Positions 36,635-45,373 of a DNA stretch of 64,000 nucleotides are shown here, piece by piece. The notes below the pieces were generated by a model. The model had not been told where the DNA came from. It did no database searches and worked only from the letters and a program-made list of their open reading frames with translations. The position numbers and the translations under genes were made by a program. Source of the stretch: CAVZCK01 sp963773735 (lineage in GTDB: Bacteria; Pseudomonadota; Alphaproteobacteria; Rhizobiales; Rhodomicrobiaceae). The stretch covers positions 1-64,000 of the forward strand of contig CAVZCK010000022.1 of assembly GCA_963773735.1 (NCBI GenBank), read 5' to 3'. Numbering within the stretch: position 1 is the stretch's first letter; each line of letters begins with the position of its first letter.

Positions 36635-37471
36635 CTAAGATTTGCTGCGACCTCGGGCACGAACCACCATTATTGGACAATGCGCTTCGCCAAGGACGTG
36701 CTTCAGGATCGGCGCGCGCGGGGCTTCCCACCTTCCTCTCCAAGCGAGAACGATGAGATCCGCGGATTGGCTCTCCGATAAACGCAGGATTTCCGCAGCG
36801 GCATCGCCTTGGGCGAGGAATATCCGTGGGTGCAAGTGGCCGAGCGGGCAAACAGATTCGAGACGTTTGACGAACTCGCTACTCCAGGCGGGCCATTCGT
36901 GCTGCGGCTGATCGACATAAGCTGGTGTTGCGAGAGAGCCAGGTTCGGTCGCAGCAGCGCTGATACCCGTCACATGCGCCACCAGCAGCTCGGCGTGACC
37001 AGCTTGGGCAAGCTCTGCCGCAGGTTTCAGGGCGGCGCTGGTGGTGGGCGTTCCGTCATGCGGCACCAGGACATGATGAAAATGCCACGGCGTCGCGCCG
37101 CGCTCGGGCGGAACCAGCACCACAGGACAAGACGCATTGGCCAGCACCTTCATCGCTGTGCGGCCCAGCACCTTTCCCCGCTCCACGCCGCCCTGCCTGC
37201 ACAGCACGATCAGATGCGGCTCGATCTCCTCCGCGACTTGGAGAATTTTCGCCGCCGCTATTCCGACGCGGGCCTCGAAGGTGGCGCCGTCGAGTGCGAA
37301 AGCGCCGAGCCCGAGCCGGTTGTGCAATTCCTCGCCCGCCAGCTCATGTTCGCCGACATACAAAATGTGGAGGGCCGCTCGCTCGATCTTGCCGAGCACT
37401 ATTGCCACCGGCAGCGCTGACAGCGCCTGGTCGGAGCCGTCGAGCGGGACAAGGATAACCGATCCGCTCAT
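36635..37471 (-). CDS. Tandem universal stress protein (UspA)
   Basis: 278 residues with two Usp domains (about 1-135 and 140-278): SVILVPLDGSDQALSALPVA with GKVLGRTAMKVLANASCPVV, then HHVLVPHDGTPTTSAALKPA with EAHCPIMVV. The first has a good nucleotide-binding G-x2-G-x9-S-like pattern; the second lacks most of it. Overlaps the GH65 stop by 4 bp (ATGA), so it is co-translated with the sugar enzyme, an unusual functional pairing. Confidence 0.9.
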   Translation of the reverse strand: MSGSVILVPLDGSDQALSALPVAIVLGKIERAALHILYVGEHELAGEELHNRLGLGAFALDGATFEARVGIAAAKILQVAEEIEPHLIVLCRQGGVERGKVLGRTAMKVLANASCPVVLVPPERGATPWHFHHVLVPHDGTPTTSAALKPAAELAQAGHAELLVAHVTGISAAATEPGSLATPAYVDQPQHEWPAWSSEFVKRLESVCPLGHLHPRIFLAQGDAAAEILRLSESQSADLIVLAWRGRWEAPRAPILKHVLGEAHCPIMVVRARGRSKS

Positions 37472-39666
37472 AAATCCTCCGCTGGGTTCGGGTGCTCCGA
37501 ACCTTGCCGAAGCATAAGCTCATGCCATCGCCCCCGCCACTGAAAGCGCATCGACAGGCTGCGCCAACTTGGCGGCAGCTTCGCGCGATGCTGAGGTTTC
37601 TCCTCACCAAAGCGCAAACCAGCGAAGCCGAGCGCCGCAGCCTGCCATAATCCGCCGAGCGCTCCGAGGTGAACGCCGCTGGCCGCGTTCCCCATGTTGT
37701 CCAGCAAGTCGATCTCGGCGGCCTGCCGGAAGTAGCGCTCAGCCAGTTCAGTCTCGCCAAGGCGCGCCGCCACCAGCGCGTGAATTGCCGGGCTGAGCGA
37801 ACTGCCATGCCCGCTGCGCGGCGCATAGTAGTCAAAATTCGCCTTGCGGACCTTCGGGGGTATCCGATCCCAGAGGAGATATACCAGCATCACCACATCC
37901 GGCTGCTTGATGATCTTGGATTTCTGGATGCGCTCGCGGCCGAGCAGCAGATCCATCGGCGCCGTTCGCGGCACGAACGCAGCGAGGTCGACTTCCTCCA
38001 AACGGAAATAGCCACGGAACTGCTCGAAAAGGCCGGTCTGCTCGTCGAATCCGGTATAGAGATCGCGAGCCACATGCTGCCACTGGCACGGCTCCTCCGG
38101 CTCAAGACCCAGCCTCCCCGAAAGCACCCGCCACTCATCGGGCCAGCGTTCGGCAGCCAAAATCGCAATCTCGGCCGCGACCTCCAGGTTCCACTGTGCC
38201 AGACCATTGGTGTAGGCATTGTCGTCGACTGCCTCGTGGTATTCATCAGGCCCAATGACACCGCGGATATGGTAGCGGCCGTCGTCTTCGCGCTCGCTGC
38301 GACTTGCCCAAAAGCGAGCTGTCTCGATCAGAATCTCGGCCCCGGCCTCGACGAGAAAGCGATCGTCGCCGGTAGCGTGCCAATAGTTCCAGACGCCGAA
38401 GGCCACGTCGGCGCTGATGTGTTGCTCCTGCTCTCCGGTGAGGATCCGTACGACCTCACCGTCGGGAGCGACCACGTAGGGCGGCGTCACATCTTCGCCG
38501 CTGTCGGTCGACTCCCATGCATAGAGCGCGCCCCGATAGCCAAGCCGGGCGGCTTTGGCCCGTGCGGCAGGCAGCGTGTGGTGGCGGTACATGACAAGGG
38601 CGCGCGCAGCCTCTGGAAAGGTGAGTATGAAGAACGGCAGCATAAAGATGTCGGTGTCCCAGAACACATGCCCCTTATAGGCGGTTCCGCTCAGCCCGCG
38701 AGCGCCAATGGACACCCGATCATCTTGCGGACTTGCCGCACTCACCAGATGATAAATGGCAAAGCGCAATGCGCGCTGCGCCTCGGGATCGCCCTCGACC
38801 CGAAGATCGGATGCCTCCCATCTTGCGAGCCAGGCATCCCTGTGCTCGCCGATCACGCTCTCTACGTCTTCGATCGCCCGCTCGGCATGCCTGCTTGCGG
38901 TCTCACGCGGCTCGCTCGCGTCCCTGGAGGTGTACAAGGCAACGATCCGGTCGAGCCGGTAGGTTTCGCCCTGCCGGAGCTCGAGGCTTTGCCGGCCCTC
39001 AAGCAGTTCGGCTGAGGGTGTCCAGCGGCCGGCGGAATCGGTAATTCGGTGCGCCACCGCCATGCTAACGGTCGTGCCGCTATCAATGACCCGGGTCATA
39101 GGAACGGTCAGCATGGCGTCCAGGGACAGCCTTCCGCTGAAGTTTTCGGGCGTGATCGTCACGCATTGAACAAGGAGGTGACGGTCCGCCAAGGAAGCGA
39201 GACGCAGCCCTCGCAGCCGCGTGATCCGGCCCGCCTCATCCCGATGCCGCCACTCCCTCCAGAGAATGGCTTGCCGCATGTCGAGGATGCGGCGATGCTC
39301 CAGATTATGGCCCCGGTCGATCCGAAGCGGGTTGCCGTCTATTGTGGCGGACAGACGGGTCCAGTCCGCAATCGGCACAAGATCCGGCACGGAGCCCGCC
39401 TGCGAATTGAATATGCCCGCCACGAACGTCGCGGGCGAGGAGAGTGCGGTGCCCTCCGCAAGCGATCCACGCGATCCGACATAGCCGTTCCCGATCGCGA
39501 ACAACAATTCCAGCTCGTGCTCGCGCGCCAGCGTGACCCCTTCCTGAGCCAGGATCCAATCCGGATCGTCAGTGGGCACCGCCGGCAATTGCACCGAATG
39601 CAGCGCGGCTTGACGCGCAAGCGGTTCAGGACACCCCGCGGGGCCTTTGCTGATAGGTTCGACCAT
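37468..39666 (-). CDS. Glycoside hydrolase family 65 protein (disaccharide phosphorylase/hydrolase)
   Basis: 732 residues, the normal GH65 size. N-terminal beta-sandwich (ELLFAIGNGYVGSRGSLAEG), an (alpha/alpha)6 barrel with HVFWDTDIFMLPFFI, and catalytic Glu near 473 in GVIGPDEYHEAVDDNAYTNG; later TAPMDLLL-type and SLSPAIHALVAARLG. GH65 enzymes use phosphate or water to split alpha-linked glucose disaccharides such as trehalose, kojibiose or maltose. The downstream phosphoglucomutase supports a phosphorylase. First gene of the operon; the ATG at 39664-39666 is the only plausible start. Confidence 0.92.
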   Translation of the reverse strand: MVEPISKGPAGCPEPLARQAALHSVQLPAVPTDDPDWILAQEGVTLAREHELELLFAIGNGYVGSRGSLAEGTALSSPATFVAGIFNSQAGSVPDLVPIADWTRLSATIDGNPLRIDRGHNLEHRRILDMRQAILWREWRHRDEAGRITRLRGLRLASLADRHLLVQCVTITPENFSGRLSLDAMLTVPMTRVIDSGTTVSMAVAHRITDSAGRWTPSAELLEGRQSLELRQGETYRLDRIVALYTSRDASEPRETASRHAERAIEDVESVIGEHRDAWLARWEASDLRVEGDPEAQRALRFAIYHLVSAASPQDDRVSIGARGLSGTAYKGHVFWDTDIFMLPFFILTFPEAARALVMYRHHTLPAARAKAARLGYRGALYAWESTDSGEDVTPPYVVAPDGEVVRILTGEQEQHISADVAFGVWNYWHATGDDRFLVEAGAEILIETARFWASRSEREDDGRYHIRGVIGPDEYHEAVDDNAYTNGLAQWNLEVAAEIAILAAERWPDEWRVLSGRLGLEPEEPCQWQHVARDLYTGFDEQTGLFEQFRGYFRLEEVDLAAFVPRTAPMDLLLGRERIQKSKIIKQPDVVMLVYLLWDRIPPKVRKANFDYYAPRSGHGSSLSPAIHALVAARLGETELAERYFRQAAEIDLLDNMGNAASGVHLGALGGLWQAAALGFAGLRFGEEKPQHRAKLPPSWRSLSMRFQWRGRWHELMLRQGSEHPNPAEDL

Positions 39667-39904
39667 GCCGTTCTTCCGTTATGGCGTCCGTCAGACTCCA
39701 ACCTCGTCACCAACATGCGCCGTATAGTCTTACTGACGAAACAAGCCGCCTCGCATGAGATAATGCGTGAAACAAAAGGCTAGCTTGCCGCCTCACCGCC
39801 GAAGCTAGACCTTTACGTCCGCGCCGTAGGCGACGCAAGACGAAGCGCTGAAATCTATCCTCGCTCCTTATTTGGAGACGTGCCTCCCGCGACCTGTTGA
39901 ACAC

Positions 39905-39949
39905 CAAAAACCCGATGATCTGCTCCGTCGTAAATCGCTTCCGCGCCAT
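39905..39949 (-). mobile_element. IS3-type transposase OrfA remnant (N-terminus only)
   Basis: Minus strand MARKRFTTEQIIGFL matches the opening of IS3-family OrfA proteins (MxRKRFTPEQIIxxL). After residue 15 the sequence no longer resembles a transposase although the frame stays open. This is a 5' scar of an insertion sequence just upstream of the PqqD cassette. Confidence 0.55.
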
Positions 39950-40179
39950 TTCTCATTCCTCATCAAAGGGTTGGAAATAGCCGGGATCTCTTAATTAAAT
40001 TGGTATCGTTTCAGGGAAGCAGACCACGCGGCTCGAAATATTGTAATAGATTAAAGACTTATATTTCCTGGAGCCTCGCACCTTCTATTGAAATGAACCG
40101 AAAACTTTAACGTATTAGCAGCAATGAAATGTTAGCCTCGAAACTGCAGATCAAGCGGAAAGCTCGCGTGAGTGAAAAT
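39950..40179. promoter_or_regulatory. AT-rich upstream region of the PqqD cassette
   Basis: About 230 bp, markedly AT-rich (TCTTAATTAAATTGGTATCG; TTGTAATAGATTAAAGAC) compared with the genome. No precursor-peptide ORF longer than a few codons with a ribosome site was found (MNRKL and MKC only). Probably contains the cassette promoter. Possible start codons for the first gene: ATG 40129, GTG 40168, ATG 40180. Confidence 0.45.
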
Positions 40180-40474
40180 ATGCACAATAATCGCAGCGAG
40201 GAAAAGAAAGAGCGGAAGCACAACGATTGCATTTCAAAGCTTCGATTCTATGGAGATCAGTTCGTCCTCGATACGGTCTCCGGAAGATTTTACCGGCTTA
40301 CGCGCAATGGCGGGCTTCGTCTTGAAGGCTCTCATAGAAGGGGGAGACGACGATGAATTGGCCAAGATCGTCGAAAAACGATTCGGCACCCGCCACGCGA
40401 AGGCCAAAAGGGACGTCGAGCTCTTTCTTTCCGAGCTGCGCTCGCTCGAGCTTATCGAAAATCCGGAGCATTGA
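40180..40474 (+). CDS. PqqD-family (RRE-like) small protein (frameshifted)
   Basis: About 98 residues if one surplus base near 40310 is removed: MHNNRSEEKKERKHNDCISK, LRFYGDQFVLDTVSGRFYRL, TRNGG then FVLKALIEGGDDDELAKIV, EKRFGTRHAKAKRDVELFL, ELRSLELIENPEH. The winged-helix PqqD pattern is clear: a beta pair ending FYRLTRNGGFVL, and ELAKIVEKRF...DVELFLSEL at the end. PqqD-like domains bind leader peptides for RiPP enzymes. The stop is directly followed by the ATP-grasp gene. No precursor peptide is apparent. Confidence 0.72.
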
Positions 40475-40479
40475 GACCG

Positions 40480-41565
40480 ATGGGGGCGCCTCTCACAGTT
40501 GCCGTCACCGGCCTTCATCGAGGTGGCAATCCGCAACCCGGGGGGGCAGTCATTCGCAGTTTGCGGCACTTGATCCCTGACATTCGCGTTGTCGGCCTGT
40601 CCTATGATCCGCTTGAGAGCGGTCTCTACAGTCATGACATCGATAAGGTAGACGCAGCCTATCTGCTGCCGTTTCCGGCAAAAGGACCCGATGCCTTGCG
40701 GGAGCGAATTTTGCCCATTCAGAAGAGAGAGAACTTCCAGGTCCTGATTCCCTGCCTCGATTCGGAATTGTCCAATTTCATAACGATTTATCCCGATCTG
40801 AAGGATCGTGGTGTTGCGGCGATGCTTCCAACGCGGACCGCATTCGACAGGCGTGCGAAGGAAAATCTCACCGAGTTCTGCAAACGCAATCATATTGCGA
40901 GCCCGACGACATTTGCCGCAAACGACGCGAACGAACTCGCTCAGTATGCGGAAGAAATCGGCTACCCAGTCTACGTCAAGGGCAAGTATTACGAGGCATG
41001 GCTGGTCTATTCGCCCGCGGATCTCGTCCAGAAATATGACAAGATTGCCAGAACCTGGGGTCTTCCCGTACTCGTGCAGGAAGCTCTGATTGGCGACGAG
41101 TATGACGTGCTCGGCTTGGCCGGCGAAGCCGGCGAGATCATCGGTCATTGCGCGATTCGGAAAATGCTCCGGACCGCAAATGGGAAAGCTTTTGCCGGGA
41201 TCGTCGTCGATGACCCGGAGATGATGCGTTGCGCCAGGCATATCATCAAGAAATTGCGCTGGAGCGGTCCGTTCGAGATCGAATTCCTGAAGGCGCATGG
41301 GCGACCCCACGCGCTCTTCGAGATCAATCCGCGCTTTCCGGCCTGGACCGATTTTGCCTCGCAGCTCGGCTGCAACTTGCCGGTCCGAATGCTCGAAATG
41401 CTGCTCGGAAAGAGATTGACGAGCCTCAAAAACTGCGAAGCGGGGCGGATGTTCATCCGCCATAGCGTCGATCTCGTGGCGGACTTCGCCGAACTCGCCA
41501 AGCTGTCCAGCGACGGCGAATATCGCGCCGGCTCGCTTGCGGCGGCAGAAGAGGTCATCGAATGA
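40480..41565 (+). CDS. ATP-grasp domain ligase
   Basis: 361 residues from the ATG at 40480. N-terminal Rossmann-like part (LTVAVTGLHRGGNPQPGGA) followed by the ATP-grasp fold: Lys in YPVYVKGKYYEAWLV, PVLVQEALIGDEYDVLGLA, and the metal-binding tail PHALFEINPRFPAWTD. CarB/DdlB-like ligases of this type activate a carboxylate as acyl phosphate and join an amine. Substrates unknown. It overlaps the next gene by 4 bp (ATGA) and follows the PqqD-like gene after 5 bp, so the set is one operon. Confidence 0.88.
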   Translation: MGAPLTVAVTGLHRGGNPQPGGAVIRSLRHLIPDIRVVGLSYDPLESGLYSHDIDKVDAAYLLPFPAKGPDALRERILPIQKRENFQVLIPCLDSELSNFITIYPDLKDRGVAAMLPTRTAFDRRAKENLTEFCKRNHIASPTTFAANDANELAQYAEEIGYPVYVKGKYYEAWLVYSPADLVQKYDKIARTWGLPVLVQEALIGDEYDVLGLAGEAGEIIGHCAIRKMLRTANGKAFAGIVVDDPEMMRCARHIIKKLRWSGPFEIEFLKAHGRPHALFEINPRFPAWTDFASQLGCNLPVRMLEMLLGKRLTSLKNCEAGRMFIRHSVDLVADFAELAKLSSDGEYRAGSLAAAEEVIE

Positions 41566-43025
41566 CACTGAACTATGAGGCCCCCATGATCTCCGGCGAT
41601 CTCGGCCGCTCGCCCGAGGCAGCGATCGACCGCAATTCCTATTCACGAGGCGCCTTCGTTCCTCCGATCCCGGCGATCGACGGCGTGGAAGTGTCGAGGC
41701 TGGTGCGCGAATTTGGCTCACCCATCTTCGTGTTTTCCGAACACGACATGAGGACGAAGGCGCGCCGGGTCAAAGAAGCGTTCGGGAATCGTTACAAGAA
41801 ATGCGGTTTCGCCTGGTCATATAAGACCAACAATCTCAAAGCCGTTTGCCAGATTTTTCATAGCGAAGGCTGGCTGGCAGAAGTCGTGTCCGACTTCGAA
41901 TATGAAAAAGCGCGCAAGCTTGGCGTTCCTGCCAATAAAATTATCTTCAATGGCCCGCACAAATCGCCGGAAATCCTTGAGCGCGCGATGAGCGAGGGGG
42001 CCCTTGTCCAGATCGACAACTGGGACGAGCTCGATCTTATTGAGAAATTCGCCGAGAAACTGACCGCACCAATCGAGGTCGGAATTCGCATATGGCTCGA
42101 CGCGGGCGTTCGGCCGATCTGGTCAAAGTTCGGCTTCGCCCTGGCGAACGGAGAAGCCGTACGCGCGGCCACCCGCGTGATCAAAAACCGGAAGCTGGTA
42201 CTCCACACGATCCACACGCACATTGGAACCTATATTCTGGCTCCGGAGGTCTATCGCGTCGCGGCGCAGAAACTCGTTGCATTAAGAGAGCACCTCTATC
42301 TCGAAGAGGGGCATCTCGTCAGCTGCGTCAACCTGGGCGGCGGTTTTCCGTCCAACAGTCTGTTGCACGGCATGGCGAGCTCCGACCATCTTATACGGCC
42401 TGTCGAGGAATATGCCGAAGCAATCACGAGTGTGCTGAACGGGATTCCCGAAAAAAAGAAGCCGTTGTTGCGGATGGAGCTCGGGCGCCATGTCGTCGAT
42501 GAAGCGGGTTATCTTCTGACGACGGTGGTTGCCGTGAAAGGTCACAATCGCCCGCCGCCTGCCGGCAATGATCTGTCCGCCGTGGCTGCAAAGGAGTGGC
42601 AAATTCTTCAGGAAGACGGCAAACGCGGTTTGGTGGTCGATGCCGGCATCAATTTCCTCTACACGGCGGCATGGTTCGAGATCGGCGTGTCGCCGGCAAA
42701 GTTGGTCCATACGCAGGTCATACCGACGCGCCTCTACGGCGATCTGTGCATGGCAATCGACGTCATTCGCGAAACCGTAGATCTGCCGGTTCTTGATGTC
42801 GGTGACATCCTGACGCTGCATCCCGTCGGGGCCTACAATCTCGCGCAGTCGATGCAATTCATCTTCTACCGGCCGGCCGCGGTGCTGATTGGCGAGGATG
42901 GAAAGCCGCAGGTGATCCGTCGCAGAGAAATCTTTGACGATATTGATCGAATGGAACGGCTTCCATCGCATCTGAGCGAACGGCCGCAAAGCGCGCAGAG
43001 GACCATCGATGGCCGCGCCCGGTGA
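41562..43025 (+). CDS. Fold-type III PLP-dependent decarboxylase (LysA/ODC-like)
   Basis: 487 residues. PLP Lys in FAWSYKTNNLKAVCQ, His of HTIHTHIGTYI, Gly-rich phosphate loop SCVNLGGGFPSN, Glu/Arg in RMELGRHVVDEAGYL, and the C-terminal GDILTLHPVGAYNLAQSMQF. At the dimer-interface Cys, LysA has LCESGD; here it is LCMAID, keeping the Cys but changing the neighbours that hold the substrate. So a decarboxylase with an unusual substrate is likely. Overlaps both neighbours (ATGA at 41562 and 17 bp at 43009). Confidence 0.88.
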   Translation: MTLNYEAPMISGDLGRSPEAAIDRNSYSRGAFVPPIPAIDGVEVSRLVREFGSPIFVFSEHDMRTKARRVKEAFGNRYKKCGFAWSYKTNNLKAVCQIFHSEGWLAEVVSDFEYEKARKLGVPANKIIFNGPHKSPEILERAMSEGALVQIDNWDELDLIEKFAEKLTAPIEVGIRIWLDAGVRPIWSKFGFALANGEAVRAATRVIKNRKLVLHTIHTHIGTYILAPEVYRVAAQKLVALREHLYLEEGHLVSCVNLGGGFPSNSLLHGMASSDHLIRPVEEYAEAITSVLNGIPEKKKPLLRMELGRHVVDEAGYLLTTVVAVKGHNRPPPAGNDLSAVAAKEWQILQEDGKRGLVVDAGINFLYTAAWFEIGVSPAKLVHTQVIPTRLYGDLCMAIDVIRETVDLPVLDVGDILTLHPVGAYNLAQSMQFIFYRPAAVLIGEDGKPQVIRRREIFDDIDRMERLPSHLSERPQSAQRTIDGRAR

Positions 43026-45219
43026 ACGGCGACACTCGTCTCGGTTCACGACGGCCAGAAGCGGTCCGCCAGCGTGGATGTCGTTCTTGGCGGTAGCATT
43101 AGGCAATGCCTTTCTGATCAGATCGCCCTGGATCGGCTGCATCCTCTGGCTGGCGATTACGCGCGATATTCGTTTTCCGCTCTATGTCATCATCGGCCTT
43201 TCGGTTGCTGACGTCATCGCCTGGGCCATCGGGGTGGGCGAGAAGGTGACGCGCGACGGCTCGATGCGCGTCAACGCGATTTTCGCTTCGCTGGCGACCG
43301 GCTGGGCGGTGACAGGCGCACCGCAATCGCTGGAGATTAAGCTGACCGTCGCCGTCGTCGCGGCAACCTTCGCATCTTTTGTTGCTGCCGCGCTCGTATG
43401 GGGATTCAAAGCGCTCCCGCCTTTGCAATGGGGCTACTGTCTGGCGGGCGCGATCCTGTTCACGATTTTTCCGGTCTGGACGCAAAATGCGCTGCAGGCC
43501 ACGCTTCATTGGCCACGACCGGTCGATGCCGTCGGCTGGTTCGAGTCGTTCTTTCGATCGCTGGGAATGATGGTTTTTCTTCCAAGGCCCGAGGTTGGCA
43601 TCCTCGTCGGTCTTGCAATTCTGTTGTGGTCGCGCGTGATGTTTCTGTCCGGCGTCCTCGGCTGGCTGGCGGGAGTGAGCACGGCGCTTTTCCTTGAGCG
43701 CCTGGGATTGAATTATCTCTGGCTGCTCTCCGCGCATAACTATTTCTTGGCACCGGCGCTGCTTAGCGCCACCTTCTTCCTTCCCGGGTTCACGCAACCG
43801 TTTATGGCTGTGGTCACAGGCGCCGTGGCAGCGGCGTTTGCCGCCTATTTTCAGTTCCTTGTACCGGGATCTGCATACGCATTCCTGCCCATTCCCGCCG
43901 CGCTGTCGATCTCGTTCGGCATCGCCGCTCTGTCGCTGAACCCCCGATTCCGGCGCAACACGGAACACAACGCGCCTCCCGAAGTGGCGCTGTTGAATGA
44001 CGTCTATCAGACGGAACGCTTTGGCGCGGGAGAACCGCTGTTCATTGTCCCCGTCGTCGGACCCGTCACCATCGCGCAAGGCTTCGAAGGACAGTACAGC
44101 CACGTCGGGTTGTGGCGCCATGCGCTGGATTTTCAACGCCCGGCCACCGCCAACGAACCCGGCAATGCAATCTGGGGGGTACCTGTCTATGCTCCCGCCG
44201 CCGGCATCGTGGACGGCATCAGGAGCGACGTGCCGGACAATCCGCTCGGCGTGGCAAACTTCGCCGACAATTGGGGCAATCACGTCATCATCCGTCTCGA
44301 TAAGGGCGGCTGGGCCATGCTGGCGCACTTGCGGAAAGACACGATCGCCGTCAATGGGGGACGCGTCGAGATCGGCACCTATATCGGCGAGGCAGGAAAT
44401 TCCGGTCGTTCGCCGACTCCGCATCTTCATCTGCAGGCGCAGATTTCACGCGAGCCCGGTGCACCAACGATGCCTTTTCGTCTGGCGAATTTCATGTCGG
44501 CGGCCGGTGAGCCGGCGCCGCAACTGCGGCGCTGGAATGCGACCGGCCTGCCGCAGGCGGGCAGCATCATCGCTGCGGCGCAGCCCAATCCGCAAGTGCA
44601 TGGCGTGCTTACCAGCATTGCGCCTGGCGTGGCGGTCTGGCAGATCGAAGTCGAGGGCATCATTCCCCGGCAATTTCGCGGGTACAGGACCGGCGACGCA
44701 GTGAGCATCGGGATCTGGCTCGATGAGTACGGCCGGCATCTGTTCTCATCGCGCAAAGGTCAGCTCGTGACCTACATCGACGTCGATGCGTGGCGCCTCC
44801 TTGGGGTTCGCGATCTGCGCTGTCCGTTGCTCAAACTTCTCGCGCTCGCAGTTCCGTCGATCCCATATGCGGCCGTCGAGGGCACGATCTGGCACGAACC
44901 TGTGCCGCTCCCGCCATCCGGTCCCGGCGCCTGGTTCACGTTGCTGGCTTTCCCGTACCACACCGAACTCTCGCAATTGGCGTGCTATTGCATCGCTGCG
45001 CCTGCCAATGGAACTCAACTGCTGACGATCGAGACAAAACCGATAACGCCAAGCAACTCGTTGCCGAAACGGCTGACCTGCCAAATAGACAGGTTGAGCG
45101 GGCCCGTTAAGCTTGAGGCATGGTTCGACGAAGGCCGGCTGTGTCACACCATGCTCTCTTTTTCGCCCGGGCTTCCATTTGCTGCTCCCGCCGATAGAGC
45201 GTTGGGCTCGCTGTATTAA
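43009..45219 (+). CDS. Urea-transporter-like membrane domain fused to M23 peptidase domain
   Basis: 736 residues. About 20-320: ten or so transmembrane helices in two internal halves resembling the urea transporter fold (AVALGNAFLIRSPWIGCILW and GMMVFLPRPEVGILVGLAIL begin the halves). About 370-500: M23/LytM metallopeptidase with zinc ligands in WRHALDFQRP and PTPHLHLQAQ and the flap GGWAMLAHLRKDTIAVNGG, GTYIGEAGNSGRS. The C-terminal 230 residues are a beta-rich region without known family. The catalytic residues look complete. The start overlaps the decarboxylase by 17 bp; an alternative start is M at 43078. Confidence 0.8.
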   Translation: MAAPGERRHSSRFTTARSGPPAWMSFLAVALGNAFLIRSPWIGCILWLAITRDIRFPLYVIIGLSVADVIAWAIGVGEKVTRDGSMRVNAIFASLATGWAVTGAPQSLEIKLTVAVVAATFASFVAAALVWGFKALPPLQWGYCLAGAILFTIFPVWTQNALQATLHWPRPVDAVGWFESFFRSLGMMVFLPRPEVGILVGLAILLWSRVMFLSGVLGWLAGVSTALFLERLGLNYLWLLSAHNYFLAPALLSATFFLPGFTQPFMAVVTGAVAAAFAAYFQFLVPGSAYAFLPIPAALSISFGIAALSLNPRFRRNTEHNAPPEVALLNDVYQTERFGAGEPLFIVPVVGPVTIAQGFEGQYSHVGLWRHALDFQRPATANEPGNAIWGVPVYAPAAGIVDGIRSDVPDNPLGVANFADNWGNHVIIRLDKGGWAMLAHLRKDTIAVNGGRVEIGTYIGEAGNSGRSPTPHLHLQAQISREPGAPTMPFRLANFMSAAGEPAPQLRRWNATGLPQAGSIIAAAQPNPQVHGVLTSIAPGVAVWQIEVEGIIPRQFRGYRTGDAVSIGIWLDEYGRHLFSSRKGQLVTYIDVDAWRLLGVRDLRCPLLKLLALAVPSIPYAAVEGTIWHEPVPLPPSGPGAWFTLLAFPYHTELSQLACYCIAAPANGTQLLTIETKPITPSNSLPKRLTCQIDRLSGPVKLEAWFDEGRLCHTMLSFSPGLPFAAPADRALGSLY

Positions 45220-45304
45220 TTCGCTGAGAATCACTGTAAGCCGCTGTCAATGCGGTCGTGAGCCAACGCGTCCGCTGCAGGGACGGGCCACCCCGGATGG
45301 CAGG

Positions 45305-45373
45305 TAAGGTCTACACAATCAATGGAGGTTAATGATCCGCTAAGGTCCGTATAATAAATGGAGGCAAATTATA
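45305..45373 (+). repeat. Tandem leader repeat before bcsS
   Basis: Two imperfect copies of about 30 bp: AAGGTCTACACAATCAATGG then AGGTTAATG, and AAGGTCCGTATAATAAATGG then AGGCAAATT. The first copy has its own ribosome site and a three-codon reading frame ATG ATC CGC TAA; the second is the ribosome site of bcsS. A duplicated translation-initiation region. Confidence 0.4.

Noticed and set aside
39707..39949. Complete 80-residue transposase gene
   Set aside because: Only the first 15 residues resemble IS3 OrfA; the rest has no similarity, so it is listed as a remnant.
43099..44430. 443-codon minus-strand frame
   Set aside because: Antisense to the transporter/peptidase fusion gene, which has clear motifs on the plus strand.
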